NCBI RefSeq assembly: GCF_037652055.1 | Contig: NZ_JBBKAH010000013.1 | Location: 130,060 to 194,059, forward strand | DNA: 64,000 nucleotides | Direction: 5' to 3' | Origin: Pelagibius sp037652055 | GTDB lineage: Bacteria > Pseudomonadota > Alphaproteobacteria > Kiloniellales > Kiloniellaceae | In this document: in pieces, positions 54,565 to 63,937 of the stretch | Layout: each line of letters starts with the position of its first letter | How positions within the stretch are numbered: position 1 is the stretch's first letter | Notes under the pieces: generated by a model | Databases searched by the model: none | The model's input: the letters and a program-made list of their open reading frames with translations, nothing else | Told to the model about the DNA's origin: nothing | Position numbers and translations under genes: made by a program

Positions 54565-57500
54565 ATGGCCAAAACGGTTGAGGTACCTGAAGGTCTTTTC
54601 GGCGGCATCGAGGCTGTCGAAACACTCGGGCATCAAGGCATTGTCCTCGATGCCGATTTTCTCTTCACAGCGGAGTTCGTTCGCGTCGGCGACGACCTGA
54701 TCCTGCGCGGTGCCGACGGCAGCGAAATCCAGCTGCCCGGCTACTTCGCCCAGGACCCGCCGCCACCGCTTGAGACCGCAGAGGGTGCGCGCCTGCTGCC
54801 GGAAACCGTCGAGGCGCTGGCGATCCCGGACACGCTGCAGGGCTATGCCCAGGCCGGCGCCGTGCCGCTGCCCCAGCCGATCGGCGAAGTCCATTTGTTG
54901 AACGGCACGGCCCGCGTCCAGCGGCCGGACGGCAGCCGCGCCGATCTGCACGAGGGCGACCCGATCTTCCAGGGCGACGTGGTCGCCACCGGCGTCGGCT
55001 CGGAACTCGGCATCGTCTTCATCGACGAGACGATCTTTTCGCTTTCCGCCGCTTCGCGGATGATCATCAACGAGTTGGTCTACAATCCGGGCAGCACGGC
55101 CAATTCGATGGGCGTCTCCCTGATCCAGGGCACCTTCGTGTTCGTGACCGGACAGGTGGCCCCCAGCGGCGGCCTGGAGGTGGAGACGCCGGTCGGCGTC
55201 ATCGGCATCCGCGGCACCACGGTCGGCGTCGAGATCGCCACCCTGGGCGGCCGCACGGCGATTGCCAATCTGACCAACCCGGAGACCGGCGAAACCGGCA
55301 GCTTCCTGTTCAGCAACAATGCCGGCAACGCGCTGTTCTCACTGGCGAACCACTACCTCGAGATCCGCAGCATCAACGCCGATCCGGGCGTGCCGCGGGT
55401 CGCCTCCAGCCAGGATATCCTGAACGCTTTCGGCCGGCCGCTTTCCCGCGCGGTCGCGCTGCAACGCGCCCTGGGCCGCGATGAGGAACAGAACGACGAC
55501 GCGAGCCCCGCCGAGCAGCAGGAAGGCGCCCTGCAGGGCGACGTGCTGCAGGCCCTGCAGGACTCCGGCCCGAGCCCGCAGCAGCCCGGCCCGTTCCAGG
55601 ACGCGCCGGTCATCGAAACCGCCGCCGGGCCCAATCAGACCGGCGACGGCGGCAGTTCCGTGCCGAGCAGCGGCAGCGGTTTTGGCGGCGGCCTGCAGAC
55701 CGAGGCCGTCGCCAACACCGCCAACGTCGGCGGCTCCGCCGGCGGCAACCTCGGCGGCGCCTCCAGCGGTGCCTTGCCCTCGACCGGCAGCCCAGGGACG
55801 CCACCACCCCCACCCGGGGGCGTTTCTTCCAATACCCAGGACGACGCGCCGCCGCCGCCCCCGGGTTCACCGCCGCCGGGTTCGCCGCCACCCGGCCCGA
55901 CGCCTCCGGCCAACACGCCGCCGGACTTCACGGCCGCCGATGCCGCCGGCACGGAGGGTGCCGTGGTGCCGCTCGGCGCCGCCAACCTCTCGGCCAGCGA
56001 CGCCGAGACCGCCGATCCGGCGCAACTCGTCTATACCGTGACCGGCGCCACCAACGGCGTGGTGCTGCTGAGCAACGGCGAAAGCGTCCAGGCGGTCACG
56101 AGCTTTACCCAGGCCGACGTGAATGCCGGGCGCGTGTTCTTTGCTCATGACGGCGGCGAAACCACGCAGGCCAGCGTCACCCTGCGGGTGAGCGATCCGA
56201 ATGGCGGCGTCTCCGCCACCAAGGTCCTGCAGATCGGCATTGCCGCCGAGAACGATGCCCCGGTGCTGGTCAACAACAGCCTGAACGTCATCGAAGGCCA
56301 GACCGTGGTGCTGGGCGCGGGCGATCTCAGTGCCACCGATTCCGACGACCCCGCAGCCAGCCTGGTCTTCACGGTGAGCGCCGTGACCGGCGGACAGTTC
56401 GAGCTGCTCGGCAATGCCGGCGTCGCGGTCACCAGCTTCACCCAGGCGCAGGTCACCGCCGGCCAGGTGGTCTTCGTCGACGACGGCGATGACACGCCGC
56501 CCAGCTACAGCGTCTCCGTCGGGGACGGCCAGGCGGCGAGCGCGCCCGCCCCTGCCAGCATCGCCTTCACGACGCCGAACGCCGCGCCGGATGCCGCCGA
56601 CGATGCGCTGGCGACCGACGAGGACACCATCCTCAGCGGCAACGTGCTGGCCGACAACGGCAACGGCACCGACAGCGACCCCGATGGCGATCCCTTGACG
56701 GTCACCGCGGTCAACGGCAGCACCAGCGCGGTCGGCAACGCCTTCGTGCTGGCCTCTGGTGCGCTGCTGACACTCAACGGCGACGGCAGCTTCAGCTATG
56801 ACGCCAACGGTGCCTTCGATAGCCTGGGCGGCGGCGACAGCACCACCGACAGCTTTACCTACACCGTCTCCGACGGCAACGGCGGCAGCGACGACGCGAC
56901 CGTGACGGTCACGGTGAACGGCGCCAACGACGCACCCATCGTGGTTACCGCGGCGGCCAGCGTGGCCCCGGGCGATGCGATCTTCATCAGCACCAGCATC
57001 CTCTCCGCTTTCGATGCCGACCATAGCGACCCGGCCGACATCACCTTCACGGTCTCGAACCTGGTGGATGGAGAGATCCAGCTGGCCGGCTCCGCCGTCA
57101 CCAGCTTCACCCTGGCGGACGTGATTGCCGGACAGGTGACCTTCGTTCACGACGGCGGCGACAACGAGACCGCCGGCTTCTCGGTCACCGCCACCGACCC
57201 CTTGGGCGCCAGCAGCGCGCCGGCGGTGGTGACGCTTGTCGTTGCCTCCGGCTTCGTCTGGACCAATGCCAACGGCACCGGCGCCTGGAACGATCCGGGG
57301 AACTGGCTCGGCAACGCGGTGCCGCCCGCCGGCGCCAGCGTCACCATTCCCAATGTCGGTGCCGCCGACTTCTCCACCGGCAGCCTGGTGCTGGACAGCC
57401 TCCACCTGGCAGGCGGCAGCCTGGAGGTGACGGGCGGGCTTCTCGGCACGGGAACGGTGGATGGCGAAAGCGGCACGCTGATCGTCGACGGCGGCGAATT

Positions 57501-59283
57501 CCGCATCGCAGCCTCGTCCGAACCGACTCTGGACATCGGCCCGAGCCCGGGATCATTGGCCAACGCGATGGTGCAGAACGGCGGCGAACTGACCCTCGTC
57601 GGGAACGGCGCCCTGCTGTCGGTCGGCCGCGAGGGCAACGCCAACACCCCGGTTTCGATCTTCACCATCTCTTCCGGCGGCACCGTTCTGCTGGACGGCG
57701 AAGGCGGCAGCGCGACCGTCACCATGGGAGAAGGCGCCGAAGGCTTCGGTGCGATCTTCGTCAGCGGCGAAGGCTCCGCCCTCTCGGTGGAAGGAAGCTT
57801 CGCCGGGTTCGTCGTTGGCGGTGCTGGAACCGGCGAGTTGCTGATCAGCGACGGCGGCCTCGCCTCCGCCACTTACCTAGAAGCCGGCACGACCGCTGGG
57901 AGCATCGGCGTGGTCGCGGTCGGCGCGGGCGATGAAGGCGCGGGCAGCCGCAGCGAGCTGCGCATCGCCGGCCAGTTCATCGAAGGCGGCGGCGCCTTCG
58001 TGCAGATCGGCGGTGCGGGAACCGGCGCGCTTCAGGTCACCAACGGCGCCCTCGTATCGATCGACAGTGCCGGATTCTACCCAAGGCTCGTCATCGGCGC
58101 CGACACCGGCGGAGAAGGCTCGGTGCTGGTCACCGGCGCCGGCAGCGAGCTGACCGTCACCAACGGCGGCAACGCGAACGACCTGCCCTTCATTACCGTT
58201 GGCGACGAGGGCGACGGGACGCTCATCGTGCTCGACGGAGGTCAGGTGGTAAATGCCGCCAACGGCTATACCTTCGTCGGCCTCGATACCGGTGGCACCG
58301 GCACCGTTGTCGTCGGCGGCGACAGTGTGCCGGGCTCGCTGTTCGATGCCGGCGCCGTGCTCGTCATCGGGGCGGGCTACAACTTTCCGACCAACCAGAT
58401 CCTCTTCGACGCCGGCGGCACCGGCAGCGTGACCGTCGGCGCCGGCGGCACGCTGACGGCGGGCGCCGCCCAGGGCGACGGCATCACCGACATCTACATC
58501 GGCAGCGGGGGCAGCCTGTTCATCCAGAACGGCGGCATCGTGGTGGGCGACATCGACAACCAGGGCGGCAGCCTCGTCAACGGCAACTCGCCGGGGACAG
58601 CCAGCTTCGGCGGCGACTTCGCCATGTCCGGCGGCTCCATGGAGATCGAGCTGGGCGGTCTCGCCGGCGGCGCCTTCGACCTCTACCAGGTGGCGGGGGC
58701 GGCGACGCTCGACGGCGGCACGCTCGAGTTTTCATTGATCGACGGTTACGACCCTGTCGCCGGCGACTTCTTCGCCTTCCTCACCGCCGGCGGCGGCCTG
58801 GCCGCCGACACCGCGATGCTGTCCTACGTCTTCCACGGCGTCGACAGAGACTTCGATTTCGCCGTCGACTTCGACGGCACCACCGCGGGTCTCACGATCT
58901 TGAACGGTGCCGGTGCCGGCAACTCGGTGATCTTCCGCGGCGGTGCGGGCGCCGAGAGCTTCCTCGGCGGTGACGGCGCCGATCGGCTGGACGGCGGGGG
59001 CGGCACCGACACCCTGGCCGGCGGCGCCGGGGCCGACCTCTTCGTGCTGCGCGCCGCGGACGCGCACGACAGCCTGTCATTCGCCGACATCATCCAGGAC
59101 TTCGAGGTGGGCAGCGACCTCCTCGCCCTCGCCGACGGGCTGACCGTCGCCGACATTGCGCTCGGCAAGTCCGTTGACGGCGACGCCGTCATTACCCTGC
59201 AATCGACCGGCGCCTATCTTGCGGTGCTGCAAGGCGTCTCGGCCGCGGATGTGAATCTGGCAGAGATCGCCACCGTCGCCTGA
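54565..59283 (+). CDS. Giant FecR / cadherin-like / beta-repeat / RTX surface protein
   Basis: A 1572-residue protein without signal peptide. In order: a ~100-residue lead, a FecR domain (about 105-220, GEVHLLNGTARVQRPDGSRA to GVIGIRGTTVGVEI), a Pro-rich linker (405-452), cadherin/CSPG-like repeats (468-558, 568-658, 798-892) with a VCBS-like repeat between (675-792), a Gly-rich beta-solenoid or autotransporter-like region (895-1378), and RTX calcium-binding nonapeptides (GGDGADRLDGGGGTDTLAGG, 1455-1498) with a C-terminal type I secretion-like end (DIIQDFEVGSDLLAL). It is probably exported by a type I system whose genes are not in this window, and acts as an adhesin. A FecR domain on such a protein is unusual. 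An adenylate cyclase gene follows after 19 bases. Confidence 0.85.
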   Translation: MAKTVEVPEGLFGGIEAVETLGHQGIVLDADFLFTAEFVRVGDDLILRGADGSEIQLPGYFAQDPPPPLETAEGARLLPETVEALAIPDTLQGYAQAGAVPLPQPIGEVHLLNGTARVQRPDGSRADLHEGDPIFQGDVVATGVGSELGIVFIDETIFSLSAASRMIINELVYNPGSTANSMGVSLIQGTFVFVTGQVAPSGGLEVETPVGVIGIRGTTVGVEIATLGGRTAIANLTNPETGETGSFLFSNNAGNALFSLANHYLEIRSINADPGVPRVASSQDILNAFGRPLSRAVALQRALGRDEEQNDDASPAEQQEGALQGDVLQALQDSGPSPQQPGPFQDAPVIETAAGPNQTGDGGSSVPSSGSGFGGGLQTEAVANTANVGGSAGGNLGGASSGALPSTGSPGTPPPPPGGVSSNTQDDAPPPPPGSPPPGSPPPGPTPPANTPPDFTAADAAGTEGAVVPLGAANLSASDAETADPAQLVYTVTGATNGVVLLSNGESVQAVTSFTQADVNAGRVFFAHDGGETTQASVTLRVSDPNGGVSATKVLQIGIAAENDAPVLVNNSLNVIEGQTVVLGAGDLSATDSDDPAASLVFTVSAVTGGQFELLGNAGVAVTSFTQAQVTAGQVVFVDDGDDTPPSYSVSVGDGQAASAPAPASIAFTTPNAAPDAADDALATDEDTILSGNVLADNGNGTDSDPDGDPLTVTAVNGSTSAVGNAFVLASGALLTLNGDGSFSYDANGAFDSLGGGDSTTDSFTYTVSDGNGGSDDATVTVTVNGANDAPIVVTAAASVAPGDAIFISTSILSAFDADHSDPADITFTVSNLVDGEIQLAGSAVTSFTLADVIAGQVTFVHDGGDNETAGFSVTATDPLGASSAPAVVTLVVASGFVWTNANGTGAWNDPGNWLGNAVPPAGASVTIPNVGAADFSTGSLVLDSLHLAGGSLEVTGGLLGTGTVDGESGTLIVDGGEFRIAASSEPTLDIGPSPGSLANAMVQNGGELTLVGNGALLSVGREGNANTPVSIFTISSGGTVLLDGEGGSATVTMGEGAEGFGAIFVSGEGSALSVEGSFAGFVVGGAGTGELLISDGGLASATYLEAGTTAGSIGVVAVGAGDEGAGSRSELRIAGQFIEGGGAFVQIGGAGTGALQVTNGALVSIDSAGFYPRLVIGADTGGEGSVLVTGAGSELTVTNGGNANDLPFITVGDEGDGTLIVLDGGQVVNAANGYTFVGLDTGGTGTVVVGGDSVPGSLFDAGAVLVIGAGYNFPTNQILFDAGGTGSVTVGAGGTLTAGAAQGDGITDIYIGSGGSLFIQNGGIVVGDIDNQGGSLVNGNSPGTASFGGDFAMSGGSMEIELGGLAGGAFDLYQVAGAATLDGGTLEFSLIDGYDPVAGDFFAFLTAGGGLAADTAMLSYVFHGVDRDFDFAVDFDGTTAGLTILNGAGAGNSVIFRGGAGAESFLGGDGADRLDGGGGTDTLAGGAGADLFVLRAADAHDSLSFADIIQDFEVGSDLLALADGLTVADIALGKSVDGDAVITLQSTGAYLAVLQGVSAADVNLAEIATVA

Positions 59284-59302
59284 GCGGCGGAGGGGAAGCG
59301 TC

Positions 59303-61504
59303 GTGAGCACCCAGGCCTTGCCGCAGGTGGCCGTTGCCGGCGGGTTTCTGCGGCGTCTCTACCGGCACCTGCACGTCAATGGCCGCAGCCGTTCGCTGGC
59401 GCTTGCGCTCCTGCTGTCGCTGCTGGTGCTGCAGGTCTGGGACCCGGCTCCCTTGGAGATTCTGCGCCAGCGGATCTTCGATCTCTACCAGGTGGCCAAG
59501 CCGCGCCAATCCCTGCAGCAGCCGGTGGTGATCATCGACATCGATGAAGAGAGCCTGGCCGAGATCGGCCAGTGGCCCTGGCCGCGCAACGAAGTCGCCC
59601 GCCTGGTCGACCGCCTGCGCGATGCGGGCGTGGCCGCCGTGGCCTTCGACGTTGTCTTCGCGGAGGCCGATCGCGGGCTGCCGGACAACGACGCGTTGCT
59701 CGCCCAGGCCCTCGGCGGCGTGCGCGCCGTGCTCGGCGAGTCCGCCTACCACCGCCGGCTGGCCGTCGGCCCGCGGGCTGAGCCCAAGCCGATGCAGCTG
59801 GCCGTCATCGGCGGCAATCCGGCGCCCCATCTGTACCGCTTTCCCGACGTGGTGCGGAATATCGAACTGCTGGAGACGGCGGCGGCCGGCCGGGCCGTTT
59901 TCAATCTGGTGCCGGCGAGCGACGGCGTGGTCCGTCAGGTTCCCGCTTTCGTCGCCGTGGAAGAGCGCATCCTGCCGAGCTTGACGGTCGAACTGCTGCG
60001 CGTCGCCACCGGCGGCAACGCCATCGCCATCAAGACCGACGCCGCCGGCGTGCGCGCTTTCGTGGTCGGCGGTGTCGAGGTGCCGACCGACCGCAACGGC
60101 AGGCTTTGGGTCTATTATTCGCAGCCCAGGCCGGACCTCTATGTATCGGCACGAGACCTGCTGAGCGGCGCCGTAGGCCCCGAGCGTCTGGCCGGCAAAC
60201 TGGCGCTGATCGGCACCTCCGCCGCCGGGCTTCACGATATCAAGGCATCGCCGCTGCGCGACGCCGTGCCGGGCGTCGAGATCCACGCCCAGGTCCTGGA
60301 GACGATCATCTCCGGCCAGGTCCTGGTGCGGCCGCACTACGCTTTGGGTGCGGAGCTGTTGCTGCTGGCGGTGGCAGGACTGCTGTTGATCGCCCTGGTT
60401 CCGCTGATCGGAGCGGCCTTCACCCTGCTGCTCGGCGGCTGCGTCGCCATCGGCCTGTCACTGGGGTCGTGGCTGCTGTTCACCCACCAGGGCATGCTGT
60501 TCGACGTCGCCTATCCCCTGGCCGGCTCCGCCGCGGTCTTCACGCTTCTGGTTTTTGCCAACTACCTGCGCGAGGAGAGCCGCCGGCAGCAGGTGCGCAG
60601 CGCTTTCCATCACTACCTCTCGCCGGCCTTGGTGGATCAGTTGGCCAGCGACCCGAGCCGCCTGGTGCTGGGGGGCGAAAGCCGTGACATGACCATCCTG
60701 TTCAGCGACGTGCGCGGCTTCACCGCGATCTCCGAGCGCCTGCAGGATCGCCCGCAGGAGCTGACCCGCCTGATGAACCGGCTCTTGACGCCGCTGTCGG
60801 CGGAGATCCTGGCGAGCGGCGGGACCATCGACAAGTACATGGGCGACGCCATCATGGCGTTCTGGAATGCGCCGCTGCCCGATGCCCGGCACGCCTTGCA
60901 TGCCTGCCGGGCCGCCCTGGCGATGCAGGACGCCCTCGCCCGCTTGAACCTCGAGCTCGCGGCCGAATGCGAAGCCGGAACGGGCCATGTCTCTCATATC
61001 GAGATCGGAATCGGCATAAACAGCGGGCTCTGCGTGGTCGGCAACATGGGTTCCGAGCAGCGCTTCGACTATTCTGTCCTGGGCGATGCGGTGAACCTGG
61101 CTTCCCGCCTGGAAGGCCAATGCCCGACCTACGGCGCGAAGATCATCCTCGGCGCAGCCACCGCCGCGGCACTGGAGGGCAGCGTCGTCTGCGTCGAGCT
61201 CGACATCCTGCGCGTGAAGGGCAAACACGAACCCCAGAAGATCTTCGCGGCACTGGCGCCCGCCGCCGATGTGCCGGACCTCCAGACCGGCGCCGCCCTG
61301 GCATCGATCGGCGCCGCCCTGGCCGCCTACCGCCGGCAGGATTGGGACGCCGCGCTCCGGGCGCTGACGGCGGCTGAAGGACATCGTCTGCCCCTCCTCG
61401 ATCTGACGGTCCTTGTCGGGCTCTACCGCCGGCGCATCGAAACCCTGCGCGCCCAGCCCCTGCCGGAGGGCTGGGACGGCGTCTACGTCGCGACGTCGAA
61501 ATAG
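59303..61504 (+). CDS. CHASE2-domain adenylate/guanylate cyclase
   Basis: A 733-residue membrane cyclase. After an N-terminal helix, a periplasmic CHASE2 domain (about 60-345) carries VVIIDIDEESLAEIGQWPWPRNEVARLVDRL, AVAFDVVFAEADRG and GKLALIGTSAAGLHDIKASPL. Three helices follow (350-425), then a class III cyclase domain with metal Asp469 (TILFSDVRGFT) and Asp515 (DKYMGDA); Lys511 fits ATP as substrate. GTG at 59303 has GGAGGGGAAGC upstream. It stands 19 bases after the FecR/RTX gene, and FecR-CHASE2 cyclase pairs recur in alphaproteobacteria, so the cyclase probably reads a signal from the surface protein (inference). Confidence 0.93.
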   Translation: MSTQALPQVAVAGGFLRRLYRHLHVNGRSRSLALALLLSLLVLQVWDPAPLEILRQRIFDLYQVAKPRQSLQQPVVIIDIDEESLAEIGQWPWPRNEVARLVDRLRDAGVAAVAFDVVFAEADRGLPDNDALLAQALGGVRAVLGESAYHRRLAVGPRAEPKPMQLAVIGGNPAPHLYRFPDVVRNIELLETAAAGRAVFNLVPASDGVVRQVPAFVAVEERILPSLTVELLRVATGGNAIAIKTDAAGVRAFVVGGVEVPTDRNGRLWVYYSQPRPDLYVSARDLLSGAVGPERLAGKLALIGTSAAGLHDIKASPLRDAVPGVEIHAQVLETIISGQVLVRPHYALGAELLLLAVAGLLLIALVPLIGAAFTLLLGGCVAIGLSLGSWLLFTHQGMLFDVAYPLAGSAAVFTLLVFANYLREESRRQQVRSAFHHYLSPALVDQLASDPSRLVLGGESRDMTILFSDVRGFTAISERLQDRPQELTRLMNRLLTPLSAEILASGGTIDKYMGDAIMAFWNAPLPDARHALHACRAALAMQDALARLNLELAAECEAGTGHVSHIEIGIGINSGLCVVGNMGSEQRFDYSVLGDAVNLASRLEGQCPTYGAKIILGAATAAALEGSVVCVELDILRVKGKHEPQKIFAALAPAADVPDLQTGAALASIGAALAAYRRQDWDAALRALTAAEGHRLPLLDLTVLVGLYRRRIETLRAQPLPEGWDGVYVATSK

Positions 61505-61523
61505 CCCCGCCCCCGCCGCGCCG

Positions 61524-62345
61524 TCACCGCGCCCGGATGAACGCCAGCACGTCTTCGATCACGTCGGGGTAGTTCAGGATGTTGGTGTGCAGCGCCTCGG
61601 CGTGCCAGATCGCCTGCTTGGGCTCGGCCGCCGCCGCGAAGAGCTTCTTGCCAAAGCGCAGCGGCACGACCGGATCGCGCTCGCCGTGCATCACCAGCAG
61701 CGGCGCGCCCACCTTGGCGATGCGCGAGAGCGAGTCCCAGGGGTCGCGGATCAAGAGACGCACCGGCAAGTACCAGTAGTGCGCCGCCGCCACATCGGCG
61801 ATGGAACTGGGCGGCGCCTCCAACACCAGGGCCGAGGGCGGCCGCTCGCTCGCCATCTTCACGGCGACCGCGGTGCCGAGAGACTCCCCGAAGTAGACCA
61901 GGCGCTCGCGCCCGTAGCCCTGGGCCGCCACCCAGTCGAGCACCGAGCGGGCGTCGGCGCTGAGCCCCTGCTCGCTCGGCCTGCCGGGGTTGCCGCTGTA
62001 GCCGCGATAGCCGGTCGCCAGCAGCCCGAAGCCGGCCTTGATGAAGGGGCGCATCTTCTCGACCGCGCTGCCGAGATCGCTGCCGTTGCCGTGGAAGAAC
62101 ACGATCAGCGGCTCCCCTGACCCCTCGGGTCCGCCCGCTGGCGGATGATACCAGTGGGTCAGCTTCAGGCCCGGCTCCGGCTCGGTCTCGATGGCCTGCA
62201 GCGCCGGCAGTCTATGGCTCTCGAGACGCGGCGTGATCGCCGCCGCCGGATAGATCAGGCTGCGCTGGGCCAGGAACATGACCACGACGACGAAGACATA
62301 GCCGCCGAGTATCGCCCAAAGCCAGGTCATCAGGAACTTCCTCAT
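61524..62345 (-). CDS. Membrane-anchored alpha/beta hydrolase (BEM46/ABHD17-like)
   Basis: A 273-residue serine hydrolase with an N-terminal helix (WLWAILGGYVFVVVVMFLAQ). Oxyanion motif HGNG (85-88), nucleophile Ser155 in GESLGT, Asp224 in GERDPVVP and His253 in ALHTN form a complete triad. The FFHGNGSDLG and GYRGYSGNPGRPSEQGL stretches are typical of the BEM46 group, which includes depalmitoylase-like and lipase-like enzymes; the substrate is unknown. Convergent with the cyclase gene. Confidence 0.9.
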   Translation of the reverse strand: MRKFLMTWLWAILGGYVFVVVVMFLAQRSLIYPAAAITPRLESHRLPALQAIETEPEPGLKLTHWYHPPAGGPEGSGEPLIVFFHGNGSDLGSAVEKMRPFIKAGFGLLATGYRGYSGNPGRPSEQGLSADARSVLDWVAAQGYGRERLVYFGESLGTAVAVKMASERPPSALVLEAPPSSIADVAAAHYWYLPVRLLIRDPWDSLSRIAKVGAPLLVMHGERDPVVPLRFGKKLFAAAAEPKQAIWHAEALHTNILNYPDVIEDVLAFIRAR

Positions 62346-62444
62346 CTGCCGGCGCTCTTCCCGGGTCTGCCTGCCGCCACCTTAAAGCCTTAGACCCAAA
62401 GGGTTGATGGAAGGTAAGCATGGCAGCCGCAGCATACTCAGATT

Positions 62445-62621
62445 GTCATCCCGGCCAAGGGAGGCATCAGCCGAGCGCGAGCCGGGATCCATCGCGTGGC
62501 CGGGCGCCTGGCCTCGAAAGGCCCTCGGGCCGAAGCCGCAAGCTAACTTGGCAATGCCGGGAGTTTGTGCCTGCCATGGGCCCCGGATCGCGCTCGCTCA
62601 TGCTCGCTTGTCCCGGGTGAC
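62445..62621. repeat. Dispersed intergenic repeat, copy 2 (177 bp)
   Basis: Begins GTCATCCCGGCCAAG, identical in 15 bases to copy 1 at 15081, and ends CTTGTCCCGGGTGAC, one or two bases different. Internal GCGCGAGCCGGGA and CCCCGGATCGC recur in the same order; the middle is 59 bases longer. Lies between the hydrolase and VOC genes, with no open frame of its own; the rest of 62346-62644 is empty. Confidence 0.75.
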
Positions 62622-62644
62622 AGGTGGAGTGTGCTTCCGCCTTC

Positions 62645-63022
62645 TCACGGCCACTCGTTGGCGCCGGCGGGGAAGTCGTCGCGTTGGGGATTTACCACGC
62701 AGAAGCGCTGGCCGCTGGGGGCCTCCATGACGCACCAGCGCTTTACCAGGCCGATGCGCTTTGCGCCGAGTGCCTCCAGGCGTTTCACCTCGGCCTCGAT
62801 GTCGTCGGTCTCGATGTCCAAGTGGACGCGGCTTTCGTGCGCCACCGCCTGCAGCAGGATCTTCGGCTGGCCCGGCGCCTCCTGCAGCACGGCGTAGGCG
62901 GGGTCGCCCTCGGGCACCTCCTTCACCGGCAGGCCGAGAGCGTCGCTCCAGAATCCGGTCTCGCGGCCGAGGTTGTCGGTCTTGCAGTCGATGACGAGGC
63001 AGGCAAGGCGGCTGTGATGCAT
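62645..63022 (-). CDS. VOC (glyoxalase/bleomycin-resistance) family protein
   Basis: A 125-residue single-unit VOC protein: RLACLVIDCKTDNLGRETGFW, ALGLPVKEVPEGDPAYAVL, VHLDIETDDIEAEVKRLEALGA and APSGQRFCVVNPQRDDF. The pattern D..D.EAEV..L..LGA is common in uncharacterised VOC proteins; metal ligands may be His3 or His67 and Glu near the end. Substrate unknown. It follows the class II aldolase gene by 16 bases on the same strand, so they are probably one operon. Confidence 0.9.
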   Translation of the reverse strand: MHHSRLACLVIDCKTDNLGRETGFWSDALGLPVKEVPEGDPAYAVLQEAPGQPKILLQAVAHESRVHLDIETDDIEAEVKRLEALGAKRIGLVKRWCVMEAPSGQRFCVVNPQRDDFPAGANEWP

Positions 63023-63038
63023 TCCTTTTCCTTTTTCC

Positions 63039-63767
63039 TTAGCTGACGTAGCTGCGGTCTTCGGCGTCCAGGAGGCGCTTCAAGGCCGCGAAGTGCGCGT
63101 CGGCATAGTGCTGCTCGGTGGCCGGGTCCTTGAAGGTCGCCCCAGCGATGTTGTCACTGACCCGGCGCAGCGGGCGGCCGGTCGAGTGCGCCAACACCTG
63201 CACCTGGCAGGCGCGCTCCAGGTAGTAGAGATCCTCAAAGGCCTTGGCGATGGTGGTGCCCACCACGATGACGCCGTGGTTGGCGAGGAACAGCACCCGC
63301 TTGTCGCCCAGCGCGCCGGCGATCCGCTCGCCTTCCTCGACCTCCGTCGCGATGCCGTTGTAGCTGCCGTCATAGGCGACGTCGTTGTAGTAGCGCAGGG
63401 CGTTCTGGCTGATCGGCTCCAGCGGCGTGTCCTCCAGCGAGGTCAGCGCCGTCGCGTAGGTCATGTGGGTGTGCAGCACGCAGGCCGCGCGCGGATGCTC
63501 CTTGTGGATGCGCGAGTGGATGCAGAAGGCCGTGGCCTCCAACTCGCCGCCGCCTTCCAGCACCTTGCCGTCGTAGTCGACCAGCAGCAGGTCGCTGGCG
63601 GTCAGCTGCGACCAGTGCTTGCCGAAAGGATTGACCAGGAAGGCATCCGGACGCTCCGGCGGGGCATAGCTGAAATGGTTGCAGATCCCCTCGTTGAGAT
63701 CGAAGCGGGCCGCCAACCTCAGGGCCGCGGCGAGATCGATCCGCGCCTGGTTCAACGAGTCGTCCAT
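63039..63767 (-). CDS. Class II aldolase/adducin family protein
   Basis: A 242-residue protein of the fuculose-1-phosphate aldolase superfamily. Metal ligands His99 and His101 (VLHTHMTYATAL) and a later His in LFLANHGVIVVG are present, with FDLNEGICNHFSYAPPERP at the start. Members of this subgroup act as aldolases, decarboxylases or hydroxylating enzymes; the substrate is not evident. The ATG at 63767 has AAGGAGA upstream. Followed by the VOC gene. Confidence 0.9.
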   Translation of the reverse strand: MDDSLNQARIDLAAALRLAARFDLNEGICNHFSYAPPERPDAFLVNPFGKHWSQLTASDLLLVDYDGKVLEGGGELEATAFCIHSRIHKEHPRAACVLHTHMTYATALTSLEDTPLEPISQNALRYYNDVAYDGSYNGIATEVEEGERIAGALGDKRVLFLANHGVIVVGTTIAKAFEDLYYLERACQVQVLAHSTGRPLRRVSDNIAGATFKDPATEQHYADAHFAALKRLLDAEDRSYVS

Positions 63768-63806
63768 CGGCAGTCTCCTTGGCACAATGACAGCGCCATC
63801 ATAGCG

Positions 63807-63826
63807 CTTTCGCCCGCATGCGAAAG
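63807..63826. repeat. Inverted repeat in the divergent promoter region
   Basis: CTTTCGC, loop CCGCAT, GCGAAAG: seven perfect pairs, 40 bases upstream of the aldolase start and 112 before the class III dehydrogenase. Candidate operator for one or both genes. Confidence 0.4.
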
Positions 63827-63937
63827 AGTCTCTCCCGGCCAAATTTGGGGCGCCGCGCGGGGTGGCGGCGGCCCGGCCGGCGGCCTAAACTCCCGCCCTT
63901 CGATGCGATTCCAATCCGTAAAGTCAGGGGACCAAAG

